From [Lactobacillus] rogosae (lineage in GTDB: Bacteria; Bacillota; Clostridia; Lachnospirales; Lachnospiraceae): 64,000 nucleotides of DNA. A model generated the notes under the pieces. That model was not told the origin of the DNA, did no database searches, and was given only the letters and a program-made list of their open reading frames with translations. This document shows, in pieces, positions 38,077 through 47,564 of the stretch (position 1 is the first letter of the stretch; each line of letters starts with the position of its first letter). The DNA is taken from positions 62,001 to 126,000 of the forward strand of contig FONU01000007.1 in the NCBI GenBank assembly GCA_900112995.1, given 5' to 3'. The translations under genes were made by a program, and so were the position numbers.

Positions 38077-38583
38077 AGTCTGCTCATCCTTTCATATATA
38101 ATCTGTAATGCAAGTCTTATCGTATGATTTGTATAATTAACAATCGTCTGATTTAACCCACAAATGTGGTAGACTTGTTTTTCTTGTGCTTAATATACTC
38201 CTATTTTTTTATCTTGTAAACTTTTTATTTGGTTAAATTATCAGATTATTCAATTATTTGTAATTTAATACATTATTATCTGACTATTTCATTGAATCAG
38301 CACTTAAAATATATTATACGCAAACATATTAATACATTTTATATATCAAGTCATCTTTCTATCAGCCCATATTCCAACATCACTTTATCATAAAATTTAA
38401 AATTGTGTCTAAATTGTTTATCTTTTAAGTTCCATTTTCTGCCCTTAAAACTAAAGTTGTAAAAAAATAAAGTGATAAAAGCCATATACCCTTGCTGATA
38501 GCTTTTATCACTTTAATTATTTAATATTTCGACATATTTTTTACAAACAATTATTAATTTAATTAACTTTATCAATCCGCTTA
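38077..38583. other. 507-bp intergenic region upstream of gltB
   Basis: A+T-rich, with no ORF I can support. It contains the gltB leader, a CCACA-AA-TGTGG inverted repeat at 38158-38169 that could be an operator, and the lipid-kinase terminator at its far end. I see no clean sigma-A promoter, T-box or known riboswitch motif. Confidence 0.6.
38461..38514 (-). terminator. Terminator of the lipid-kinase gene
   Basis: Perfect 14-bp stem AAAGTGATAAAAGC / GCTTTTATCACTTT (38469-38482 with 38501-38514), followed on the minus strand by TATTTTTTT. It lies 70 bp beyond the kinase stop. Confidence 0.9.
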
Positions 38584-39513
38584 TTAATTTAATAAATCTT
38601 TTTCTTCTTTTTTCCTTCTTTTCTTAACTATGAAATCCACCGCTTTCTGGCAGACTTTTAAGTTGACATTATTATGTATGCCTCCAAATTCTCCGTCAAG
38701 TGTCCACTTAACTTCTTCCTTTGACTCAAATGTTATATCCTTGGTCTTAAATGTATATACCATATCGCAGTCATCTATCTTCTGTGTTATAAAAGCATTA
38801 ACTATTGCCTGTAAATCCATAGGATTCTTAATCTCCCTTATAAGGGTAACTTCAAACATTCCGTCCTGATAATCAACTCCTTCTGCTATAAGGCCTTTCA
38901 TTCCGCCTATTGAGCTTGCGTTGCTAACCATTCCATATATAAATGAATCTTCCACATTAAGTTCATCGCTCTTAATCTTCATTCTGCAAGCCTTAAGATT
39001 AGATAATCTCTTAACACCCTCAATAACATACGCCTGATGACCTAACACATTCTTAAGATCCTGCGGTGTTTCGTAGGCAACATCTGTAAATGCACCAAAA
39101 GCTGCCACATAATTAAAATATTTATGGTCATTGGCAATTCCTATATCGCATGGAAAGCTTTCACCATTGATTATATTGCAAGCAGCCCTGATCTTATCTG
39201 ACGGTATTCCAAGACTCCTGGCAAAATCATTAGTAGAACCGCTTGGAATATAACCTATCGGTGGTTTAACTGTACTATATCCTGCTACAGCACTGACAAT
39301 CTCATTAAGAGTACCATCGCCGCCACTGCATACAATAACATCATATCGTCCTTCATCAGCTTTAACTCTCTCAAATCCGTCCAGTGCTGCTTTCGTAGGA
39401 TACACAGTAACCTCATAGTCCGCATTGGAGAATATCTGAATAATCTTTAACAAAGAATTCTTAATCTGAGCCTTACCAGAATTAGGATTGAATACAAAAA
39501 GCATTTTTTTCAT
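38584..39513 (-). CDS. Diacylglycerol kinase-family lipid kinase (YegS/DgkB/BmrU type)
   Basis: 309 aa. N-terminal FVFNPNSGKA and the DAGK catalytic motif VIVCSGGDGTLNEIVSAVAG, then IPSGSTNDFARSLGIP, all typical of the soluble family. It probably phosphorylates diacylglycerol or another lipid in phospholipid recycling. The ATG with GGAGATTATT upstream is chosen; four extra codons in frame lack an RBS. A basic C-terminal tail (FIVKKRRKKEEK) may touch the membrane. Monocistronic: it is followed by a strong terminator. Confidence 0.92.
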   Translation of the reverse strand: MKKMLFVFNPNSGKAQIKNSLLKIIQIFSNADYEVTVYPTKAALDGFERVKADEGRYDVIVCSGGDGTLNEIVSAVAGYSTVKPPIGYIPSGSTNDFARSLGIPSDKIRAACNIINGESFPCDIGIANDHKYFNYVAAFGAFTDVAYETPQDLKNVLGHQAYVIEGVKRLSNLKACRMKIKSDELNVEDSFIYGMVSNASSIGGMKGLIAEGVDYQDGMFEVTLIREIKNPMDLQAIVNAFITQKIDDCDMVYTFKTKDITFESKEEVKWTLDGEFGGIHNNVNLKVCQKAVDFIVKKRRKKEEKDLLN

Positions 39514-39617
39514 AATAATCTCCATTCTTATCTAATCGCTTAAATTATATATAATTATATTATTAATAATAATTTACTATTATTATATTTATAATTATTT
39601 CATCTTAAATTATTCTC

Positions 39618-41231
39618 TTATCTGTCCCATTTATCGCAAAGTGAATTAATCTGGTCTGTAAACTTCGCAAGATCCTTATTCGCACCGCCCTCATTGTGTG
39701 CAATAACACTCATAAGTCTCTTACCAGCCGCAACAAGCCTGTCAAATACGCTCTTATTACGCTTATTAACTGTTGTTCTTCTGCTCTTCTTCTCCTTATT
39801 GCCCTCAGCAATCATCTGTCCTGTAATCAGGTCAAATGAAGTGCCGGTATATGGAGCATACGCATCAAAACCATATTCTTCTTTAAGACATTGTGTAAAT
39901 TCTTCACACACACTGTCCTCACCGTGTACAACGAATACCTTTCTTGGCTTATTGGTAAATGCATTCACCCAATGAATCAGACCGTCTTTATCAGCGTGTC
40001 CGCTTGAACCCGGAAGCTGTGCAATCTCTGCTTTTACCTGAATTGGCTCACCAAATAACTTAATCTCGTCAATTCCGTCAACAATAATTCGTCCTGTTGT
40101 ACCATTGGCCTGATAACCTACAAAAAGTATCGTACACTCTGGTCTCCACAGATTGTGCTTTAAATGATGTCTTATTCGTCCGGCCTCACACATACCAGAT
40201 GCTGATATGATTACCTTAGGATTAGTATCAAAATTAATCATCTTGGACTCTTCACTTGATATGGCATATTTAAGCCCCGGAAAAGATAAAGGATTAATCC
40301 CCTGTCTTACAAGTTCAATCGCATCTTCATCAAAGCACTGCTCTACATTCTTACTAAACACCTCTGTAGCTTCAATTGCAAGAGGGCTGTCGACATACAC
40401 ATCAAAATCCCTGTCCATAAGTCCATCCGCTTTTATCTTTCTTATATGATATAAAAGCTCCTGTGTTCTTCCAACCGCAAATGATGGTATAACAACATTA
40501 CCGCCTCTGTCAAATGTACGCTTGAATACTTTGACAAGCTCAGCCACATAATCAGGTGTTCCATTATGGCTTCTGTTGCCATAAGTTGACTCCATAACAA
40601 CATAATCTGCATCTGCAACTGTTGCAGGGTCCTTGGTTATCGGCTTATGAACATTGCCTATATCTCCAGAGAATACAAGCTTTCTTTCAACCCTGCCCTC
40701 TGGTGTATCTTCTGATGCCCATACTTCAATACTGGCAGAACCAAGCAGATGTCCTACATCTCTTAATCTTATGCTCACATTATCATCAATCTTTACAATC
40801 TTCTCATATTCAAGACCAACGAACTGCTTCATAACCTCATATACTGCTTTTGCATCATATAATGGAATAAATTCCTTTAAAGTGCCATTAGAACGCTTAG
40901 CCTTTCTGTTACGCCACTCAGCTTCAAACATCTGTATATGTGCACTATCTCTTAACATTATGTCACATAGCTGTACTGTCGCCTCTGTACAGTATATCTT
41001 TCCCCTGAAACCATTCACATAAAGAAGTGGAATAAGTCCTGAATGGTCAATATGTGCGTGGGTAAGAAGCACATAATCAACATCACACGCTGGAATTGGA
41101 AGCTCCTGATTCTCATACACATCATTGCCCTGCTCCATTCCGCAATCAATTAAAATGTTCTTGTCTGCCACCTGTAGATAATGGCAGCTTCCTGTCACCT
41201 CGTGATCTGCTCCTAAAAATGTTATTCTCAT
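39618..41231 (-). CDS. Beta-CASP metallo-hydrolase, putative ribonuclease
   Basis: 537 aa. Metallo-beta-lactamase fold with LTHAHIDHSGLIPLL and GHLLGSASIEVW / FSGDIGN metal ligands, a beta-CASP insertion (about 200-400, GGNVVIPSFAVGRTQELLYH, KVIISASGMCEAGRIRHHL) and an RMMBL-type C-terminus (AEIAQLPGSSGHADKDGLI, VFVVHGED). The closest named relatives are archaeal-type CPSF and the bacterial YSH1/TTHA0252 RNases; it is not RNase J. A basic tail of about 60 residues follows. The ATG with GGGGGT upstream is chosen; the longer frame has no RBS. Confidence 0.92.
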   Translation of the reverse strand: MRITFLGADHEVTGSCHYLQVADKNILIDCGMEQGNDVYENQELPIPACDVDYVLLTHAHIDHSGLIPLLYVNGFRGKIYCTEATVQLCDIMLRDSAHIQMFEAEWRNRKAKRSNGTLKEFIPLYDAKAVYEVMKQFVGLEYEKIVKIDDNVSIRLRDVGHLLGSASIEVWASEDTPEGRVERKLVFSGDIGNVHKPITKDPATVADADYVVMESTYGNRSHNGTPDYVAELVKVFKRTFDRGGNVVIPSFAVGRTQELLYHIRKIKADGLMDRDFDVYVDSPLAIEATEVFSKNVEQCFDEDAIELVRQGINPLSFPGLKYAISSEESKMINFDTNPKVIISASGMCEAGRIRHHLKHNLWRPECTILFVGYQANGTTGRIIVDGIDEIKLFGEPIQVKAEIAQLPGSSGHADKDGLIHWVNAFTNKPRKVFVVHGEDSVCEEFTQCLKEEYGFDAYAPYTGTSFDLITGQMIAEGNKEKKSRRTTVNKRNKSVFDRLVAAGKRLMSVIAHNEGGANKDLAKFTDQINSLCDKWDR

Positions 41232-41333
41232 AAGCATACCCCCAGTCCAATATTCAATTAACACAATCCTGTTTAATATATGAAACACAGCCTTCTTCTA
41301 TGTTCTATATTTTGTTAGATTTATTATAACATT

Positions 41334-42764
41334 TTATTCATTCTTTGTATATTTAATATTAGAAAATATAACATCTGCATTTCTTGATACGAACATTCCT
41401 ACATATACATGAGCCGGGTCAATTGCAGTAAGCTTAAAATCATATCCGCCTGTAATAACATCACCCTTTCCAAACTTAGCCGCATATCCGTCAGAAGAAG
41501 ATGAAAGCATAAGCTCATACTCCCCACCTTCTTTTATAACCTCATTCGTATCTTTTCCAAGCACAAGCTGTCCGCTTCGTCTTGCAAATGTAGCTGTCGC
41601 CTTCTCACCCTTTGTTATAAATAATGGTGCGGCGGCAACATAATCTCCTAATATGTCAGGCATATTCTTATCAATATAGCAGTCATCTCTTACCATAAGC
41701 CCAAAAGATACCTGGTCATTAGCAAATATTTTATTAACCTTAACTGTTGCTGTAAGAGTAAAATGCTCTGTTATATCAACTTTTTTATAATACATAGCAA
41801 TGCCGTCTGTTACAGCAGATATCTTGCCTCTGTTATTTCTGACAGCTATATTCATATCACCATTATCATCTTCTCCAAGAGTAAAGTCTTTATCATCAAC
41901 TTCTCCTAATACATCACCAAATACAGCCGCCTTGTACTCTCCATAATCCTTAAACAATCTGCTGTCTGGAAGCTTATCGCTGAATACAACTGGAACATAA
42001 TCTTTATTAGATACAAGAAACTTTTCTTTATAATCTAATGGGTTGTTATCAATGTTCACAACATTTTCCGACAGACCACTTATATTAAGTTCTTTCACTG
42101 CTGACATTATCATATAAGCATTAACCCTTGCTCCCCATATGTTAGTATGTGTATTATCAACGCTCAGCTTATTATTAGATGGCCACGCATGAAGATATAT
42201 TGTATTATCAGATCCTAACTTTTCATATTCATCCCTGGTAAGCTGTGTCATATCTATAACCGGAACGCCAACGGCTTTTCCTAATTCTCTTACTGCAAGT
42301 GCATAATCTCCGCCTTTATACTGTGCAACGTCCTGTGTAATATGAAGTTCTGTGGCTTTCCATTCGCCAGATGCACTTCTTCTTACAATAGGAGTACAAA
42401 GTATAGGATAACAGCCTGCATTCCTTGCTTTCCTGATATAATTAACATATAAAGTATTAGCAAATGTTCCTTCTGTCATATAGTCACCAACAGGACTTGT
42501 ATATCTTTCCTTCTCTGTCTTTTCATCATTGTGTCCAAAACCTATTAAAAGATAATCACCCTGCTTCATTCCATTAATAAGCGTATTATATTCAGGCTCT
42601 GAAAGATAACTCTTACTGCTTCTGCCAGATAATGCAATGTTGACAACCTTGACATTATCATTAAGGTACTTATCAAGCATTGTTCCATAACCATATCTTG
42701 GATAGTAGTATTTATCCTCAAAACTGCTTACTGTTGAATCTCCTATAACCCATAATGTACTCAT
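41334..42764 (-). CDS. GDSL/SGNH acetylesterase, rhamnogalacturonan-acetylesterase-like (CE12)
   Basis: 476 aa. SGNH blocks in order: IGDSTVSSF (Ser9 region), ALSGRSS (Gly), GFGHND (Asn) and DNTHTNIWGA (catalytic Asp/His). This arrangement matches CE12 esterases that deacetylate pectic rhamnogalacturonan. The C-terminal half (about 250-476) looks like a beta-rich carbohydrate-binding module. There is no signal peptide, so it is predicted to be cytoplasmic and to act on imported oligosaccharides. It follows the GTPase-NYN gene by 25 bp, possibly in the same transcript. Confidence 0.88.
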   Translation of the reverse strand: MSTLWVIGDSTVSSFEDKYYYPRYGYGTMLDKYLNDNVKVVNIALSGRSSKSYLSEPEYNTLINGMKQGDYLLIGFGHNDEKTEKERYTSPVGDYMTEGTFANTLYVNYIRKARNAGCYPILCTPIVRRSASGEWKATELHITQDVAQYKGGDYALAVRELGKAVGVPVIDMTQLTRDEYEKLGSDNTIYLHAWPSNNKLSVDNTHTNIWGARVNAYMIMSAVKELNISGLSENVVNIDNNPLDYKEKFLVSNKDYVPVVFSDKLPDSRLFKDYGEYKAAVFGDVLGEVDDKDFTLGEDDNGDMNIAVRNNRGKISAVTDGIAMYYKKVDITEHFTLTATVKVNKIFANDQVSFGLMVRDDCYIDKNMPDILGDYVAAAPLFITKGEKATATFARRSGQLVLGKDTNEVIKEGGEYELMLSSSSDGYAAKFGKGDVITGGYDFKLTAIDPAHVYVGMFVSRNADVIFSNIKYTKNE

Positions 42765-42789
42765 AATCCATAACCTCGATTTCCATTAA

Positions 42790-45396
42790 TTAATATGTCC
42801 TGTTAAGGTAATCGCTGCGGATATGCTCCTCCATAGCTTTTACCTCTTTCTCAAATTCTCTTGCTGAATACAAAAGACAGCCTGCTCCACGGATAATAAC
42901 CTGCTCAAGTCCATCTGATGTAGCAACTGTTATATTATATTTCTTTCCATTCTCATGTGCAAACTTTTCTATATAATGGTCTGCCGTTTCTGCCTCTTTC
43001 GTGTATACAACGTGAATATTATGATAGTCCATATATTCTTCATGATGTCCTGATACCCTGTAAGCATCAAATACAACGATAAGCTCACACTTCTTCATAC
43101 CCTGATAATTGCACATTATATCAAGAAGCTTATCCCTTGCACTGTCCATATTAATTCTTGACAATTCCTCAAGCTCGCTCCACGCGTGTATTATATTATA
43201 GCCGTCTACAAGAAGATACGATATTGAATTTGTCTGCTTCTTAGACTGCGAAGCTTTATACTGTCCATTATTATAGCTTCCACTGCCAGAGGCTGTTACA
43301 TATCTTCCCATTTCATCAGAGGCTTTTCTTTTAGACATATTACGTCTTTCATTATCACCCCTGCTGTTAGCAAAGTACGTCTGTGCCAGTATTCTGTCAA
43401 CTTCATCTGTTCCAATCCATTCATCAGATACCGTTCTTGCTGCTTCTTTTGGTGTGAGAACTACATTTTCATTAGTTCCCACTGGATTAAGCACGCTGTC
43501 AACGTGTGCATAATCTTTGACTTCATACCAAGGCACATTAAAACCTGAACCGTGCGCACAGAATACTGAATCTGCTGGATTTCTTGTATCTCTCTCGGCT
43601 TCATATCCGATTTGTTCAATAACCTCATCTGTATTATGACAAGGTCTGTAGCCAGACATTTTAAGTCTTAATACTCCCTTTCCCCTAGTGTACGCATTAA
43701 CCTCTGCCTGATAGTTACCAACAGTGGCAACAGGACCAGCACCCTTTATTACTGCTTCATCACCATTATCGTTAATCTCAAACTGTGCACCCATTCTCTC
43801 AAAGTCAGTCATAGCCCTGCCTATATACTGTCTGTCAAGTATTAGAGTGAATTCATAAAATGGCTCAAGCAGTACACTCTCTGCCTGCATAAGTCCATTT
43901 CTTACTGCCCTGTATGTAGCCTGCCTGAAATCTCCGCCCTCTGTATGCTTGTTATGTGCTCTGCCTGCAACAACCGTTATCTTAACATCAGTAAGTGCTG
44001 AACCTGTAAGCACACCCTTATGTGTCTTTTCACACAGATGTGTATATATAAGCCTCTGCCAGTTCTTGGCAAGCATATCCTCACTGCAATCAAGCTCATA
44101 CTGCATACCGCTCCCAGCTTCACCCGGCTCTAATATAAGATGCACCTCCGCATAATGTCTTAAAGGTTCAAAATGTCCGATTCCTTCAACTTTATCAGCT
44201 ATGGTTTCCTTGTATACAATGCTTCCTTCAGAAAATGTCACATCACAATCGAAACGTTCCTTAATAATATTCTGAAGGACTTCTATCATAACAGGTCCCA
44301 TAACCTGCACATGTATTTCTTTAAAGCTCTCATTCCATTCAATGTGAAGCTGTGGTTCTTCCTCCTCAATCATCTTAAGTTTAGGAAGCATCATAAGCGG
44401 GTCTGTTCCTGCTGGAAGATTAATCTTATAATTAAGCACAGGGGATAACACCGGTGCATTATCATTATTCTCCCTGCCTAATGCCTGTCCTGCATAGGTG
44501 CCCTCCGGCCCTGTTATTGCACATATACTTCCACATACAGCTTCATTTACCGAAGTGTACTTCTCACCTGAATATATTCTGATCTGGTTAATCTTCTCAC
44601 CATTAATAAGCTGTTTAGCTTTAAGGCTTCCGCCTGTAACCTTAATGTGTGTAAGCCTTTCACCCCTGTCATCTCTTGATATTTTATATACTCTTGCTGA
44701 CATATCCGACTGCTTATCATCACCATTTTCAGATACCTCACAATATTTATTCATAATATCAAGAAGTCTGTCCACTCCATCAAGTCTTAATGCAGAGCCG
44801 AATATTACAGGAAATACTTCTCTTTGGCTTATCATATTTCCTATAAGCTTATCATCAACAATGCCTTCATCTAACACCTGCTCTAATGCTTCTTCATTGC
44901 ACACAGCAAGCTCTTCATAATCAAGCCTGTCAAAATCCACACATCCTGATGATAACTTATTCTTTAATTGTTCTAATATTCTATGCTTGTCTGTTCCCTG
45001 CTGGTCCATTTTATTGACAAATATAAACACAGGGACTTTTAATCTCTTTAAAAGTCCCCAAAGTGTCTCTGTATGTCCCTGAACCCCATCCATTCCGTTA
45101 ATAACAAGAACAGCATAATCAAGCACCCAGAGCGTTCTCTCCATCTCTGCCGAAAAATCAACGTGTCCGGGTGTATCAAGCAATGTAACATCTAAATCTT
45201 TGTAGGTAAATACTGCCTGCTTGGAAAATATCGTTATTCCACGCTGTCTTTCATAATCATTATTATCAAGAAACGCATCTTTGTTATCTACTCTTCCAAG
45301 CTTTCTTATAGCTCCCGATGTATACAATATGCTCTCAGATAATGTTGTCTTACCTGCATCAACGTGGGCAAGCATACCTATAACAAGTTTCTTCAC
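42790..45396 (-). CDS. Tet(M)-like translational GTPase fused to a YacP/Rae1-like NYN domain
   Basis: 868 aa. EF-G-like GTPase at the N-terminus: G1 AHVDAGKTT (about 10-18), RGITIFSKQ, DTPGHVD, NKMD; then domains II-V up to about residue 640, then a Ser/Lys-rich linker (about 660-720), then a PIN-like NYN domain (about 724-868; DNA 42790-43227) with acidic residues in LLVDGYNI, VVFDAYRV, AETADHYIE and TSDGLEQ. The domain-IV loop that in Tet(M) displaces tetracycline (SPVSTPADF) reads HNKHTEGGDF here, so drug resistance cannot be assumed. The NYN part resembles Bacillus YacP/Rae1, a ribosome A-site endonuclease. Start: GTG with GGAG upstream; a TTG five codons earlier is possible. It follows aguB by 16 bp. 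Confidence 0.9.
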   Translation of the reverse strand: MKKLVIGMLAHVDAGKTTLSESILYTSGAIRKLGRVDNKDAFLDNNDYERQRGITIFSKQAVFTYKDLDVTLLDTPGHVDFSAEMERTLWVLDYAVLVINGMDGVQGHTETLWGLLKRLKVPVFIFVNKMDQQGTDKHRILEQLKNKLSSGCVDFDRLDYEELAVCNEEALEQVLDEGIVDDKLIGNMISQREVFPVIFGSALRLDGVDRLLDIMNKYCEVSENGDDKQSDMSARVYKISRDDRGERLTHIKVTGGSLKAKQLINGEKINQIRIYSGEKYTSVNEAVCGSICAITGPEGTYAGQALGRENNDNAPVLSPVLNYKINLPAGTDPLMMLPKLKMIEEEEPQLHIEWNESFKEIHVQVMGPVMIEVLQNIIKERFDCDVTFSEGSIVYKETIADKVEGIGHFEPLRHYAEVHLILEPGEAGSGMQYELDCSEDMLAKNWQRLIYTHLCEKTHKGVLTGSALTDVKITVVAGRAHNKHTEGGDFRQATYRAVRNGLMQAESVLLEPFYEFTLILDRQYIGRAMTDFERMGAQFEINDNGDEAVIKGAGPVATVGNYQAEVNAYTRGKGVLRLKMSGYRPCHNTDEVIEQIGYEAERDTRNPADSVFCAHGSGFNVPWYEVKDYAHVDSVLNPVGTNENVVLTPKEAARTVSDEWIGTDEVDRILAQTYFANSRGDNERRNMSKRKASDEMGRYVTASGSGSYNNGQYKASQSKKQTNSISYLLVDGYNIIHAWSELEELSRINMDSARDKLLDIMCNYQGMKKCELIVVFDAYRVSGHHEEYMDYHNIHVVYTKEAETADHYIEKFAHENGKKYNITVATSDGLEQVIIRGAGCLLYSAREFEKEVKAMEEHIRSDYLNRTY

Positions 45397-45412
45397 TACG
45401 TTTATCTCCAAT

Positions 45413-46279
45413 TCAGTTATATATTTCCGGTCTTCTATCTCTGAATAACCCCCACGATAATCTGTCTGTCATATATTCATCTAAATCAAACTGTGCAACA
45501 AGTACTTCTTCTGTATCTCTTCCTGCTTCACATATGACTTCACCTGTATTATCTGTTATAAATGATGAACCATAGAACTTGAGTGAACTTTTCTGTCCAC
45601 CATTTGCCTCGCAAGGGTCTACTGTTTCTATTCCAATTCTGTTAGCTGCCACCACAGGAACAAGATTACAGCCGGCGTGTCCCTGCATACACCTTCTCCA
45701 ATGAGGCATACTGTCACATTCAAGTATAGGCTCACTTCCTATAGCTGTAGGATAGAATAATATCTCTGCACCCTTTACCGCTAATGCTCTTGCCGTTTCA
45801 GGGAACCACTGATCCCAGCATATTCCTATACCTATATTGCCAAACCTTGTATTAAACACCTTAAATCCTGTATTACCCGGCGTAAAATAGAATTTCTCCT
45901 GATAATAATGGTCATCTGGAATATGTGTCTTTCTGTATATTCCAAGATTGCTTCCATCAGCATCAATAACCGTAACTGTATTATACAACACATTTATGTT
46001 TTTTTCATAAAAACTTACAATTATAACAACTCCAAGTTCCTTAGCAGTCTGTGTAAAATGCTGGACAGCATCATTTTCTTGTACGCTTTTGGCATAGGCG
46101 TAATATTCATATCTTCTCTCCTGACAGAAATACTGTCTTTCAAATAATTCTGGCAGAAGAATTATATTAGCTCCCTTTTTTACTGCTTCTCTTGTCATTT
46201 CATCAGCTTTTTTTATATTATCGCCGACATTATTACTGCACCGCATCTGAATTGCCGCAGCTTTTACTTTTCTGCTCAT
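45413..46279 (-). CDS. aguB: N-carbamoylputrescine amidase
   Basis: 288 aa nitrilase-fold enzyme that hydrolyses N-carbamoylputrescine to putrescine, CO2 and ammonia. Catalytic Glu in ILLPELFERQYFC, Lys in YRKTHIPDD, Cys in GIGICWDQWFPE. The stretch KFYFTPGNTGFKVF is typical of AguB. It lies 127 bp downstream of aguA in the polyamine operon; the GTPase-NYN gene follows directly. Confidence 0.96.
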   Translation of the reverse strand: MSRKVKAAAIQMRCSNNVGDNIKKADEMTREAVKKGANIILLPELFERQYFCQERRYEYYAYAKSVQENDAVQHFTQTAKELGVVIIVSFYEKNINVLYNTVTVIDADGSNLGIYRKTHIPDDHYYQEKFYFTPGNTGFKVFNTRFGNIGIGICWDQWFPETARALAVKGAEILFYPTAIGSEPILECDSMPHWRRCMQGHAGCNLVPVVAANRIGIETVDPCEANGGQKSSLKFYGSSFITDNTGEVICEAGRDTEEVLVAQFDLDEYMTDRLSWGLFRDRRPEIYN

Positions 46280-46406
46280 ATTACCTCATTTCCGTGTCTG
46301 TCACACTAAAACCAATCTATAACCTATTACGCTTTGACTTCTTTTTATACCTTAATTGTGCCAGCAGCACTAATCCGTAACATATATACCACTTTAATAT
46401 ATCCTG

Positions 46407-47564
46407 TTATTGCGGTATCTGCTGTGTAATACAATGTATATTGCCTCCACCAACAATTATATCTCTTGCATACACACCAATAACCTCATACTCTGGCATA
46501 AGATTCTGAATAAGATCTACTGCCTGCTTATCTTTAACATCGCCAAACTGTGGAACAAGCACAATATCATTGGCTATATAGAAGTTAGCATAACTGGCCG
46601 CAAGCCGCTCTCCCGCTTCACGCATATCTTCTCCTGCTTCAAACACAAGACCCTTTAAATCATTATCAGTTATGCACACTGGGACATCCGGTATATGCAG
46701 TTTATGAACATTAAACTTACGTCCTCTGGCATCAGTTTCTCTTTCAAGCACCTTCATATCAGCCAAAGACATTGCATATTGAGGATCTTCCTCATTATCC
46801 GTCCACGCAAGAACTACATTAGCTGGTGAGGTAAATGCACACACATTATCAACGTGTTCATTAGTTTCATCATTATATATTCCATATGGAATCCATATAA
46901 TTTTCTTTGCCCCTAGATATTTCTTAAGATTATGCTCAATCTGTTCCCTGCTCATATCTGGATTTCTTCCCTTGCTTAAAAGACAGCTGTCAGTTACTAT
47001 AACCGTACCTTCACCATCACTGTGTATAGAACCTCCCTCAAGCACAAACGGATTGGCATCATAGCAATCATATCCTGTCATATTACAGAATTGCAGAGCT
47101 GCTTTATCGTCCTTTTCCCAATTCTTGTAAAGTCCGTCATAATCGCCACCCCACGCATTGAATTTCCAGTTAATCCCACGTACATCACCTGTATGTCCGT
47201 TTTTTACAAACGTGGGACATACATCTCTTGCCCACGCATCATCTGTTTCGATGCAGACTACTTCAATATTCCAGGCAGCTTTAATATCTTCACTGGCTTT
47301 ATTACATTCTCCTGTTACAGCGTCTTTTATTTTCATAAATCTTGCTTCTGCCTGTGCATAGTGCTTCTCATCTGCTAATATATACACTTTTTCGTGTCTG
47401 GATATTATATGTGCAATATCCACAAATACATTCTGTGCAGCTACAGCATTATAAGGCCACGAGCCTGTCCTTACAGGCCATATCATAATTGTAGCCTTGT
47501 GCCTGTCATATTCTGCCGGCATATAATAGCCATCTTCTATAGGTGTAGTATCTGTTATTCTCAC
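46407..47564 (-). CDS. aguA: Agmatine deiminase
   Basis: 385 aa guanidino-modifying enzyme converting agmatine to N-carbamoylputrescine. The N-terminal MPAEYDRHKATIMIWP, active-site VLEGGSIHSDGEG and catalytic Cys in GGGNIHCITQQIP near the C-terminus are characteristic. The GTG start is chosen because GGAGG lies six bases upstream and it overlaps the nspC stop (GTGA); an earlier GTG four codons upstream has no spaced RBS. It acts between speA and aguB. Confidence 0.96.
   Translation of the reverse strand: MRITDTTPIEDGYYMPAEYDRHKATIMIWPVRTGSWPYNAVAAQNVFVDIAHIISRHEKVYILADEKHYAQAEARFMKIKDAVTGECNKASEDIKAAWNIEVVCIETDDAWARDVCPTFVKNGHTGDVRGINWKFNAWGGDYDGLYKNWEKDDKAALQFCNMTGYDCYDANPFVLEGGSIHSDGEGTVIVTDSCLLSKGRNPDMSREQIEHNLKKYLGAKKIIWIPYGIYNDETNEHVDNVCAFTSPANVVLAWTDNEEDPQYAMSLADMKVLERETDARGRKFNVHKLHIPDVPVCITDNDLKGLVFEAGEDMREAGERLAASYANFYIANDIVLVPQFGDVKDKQAVDLIQNLMPEYEVIGVYARDIIVGGGNIHCITQQIPQ

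Noticed and set aside
42790-45396. Tetracycline-resistance gene of the Tet(M)/Tet(W) class
   Set aside because: Overall fold fits, but the domain-IV loop that displaces tetracycline is replaced and an extra NYN domain is present; the gene sits in a chromosomal operon without mobile-element signs.
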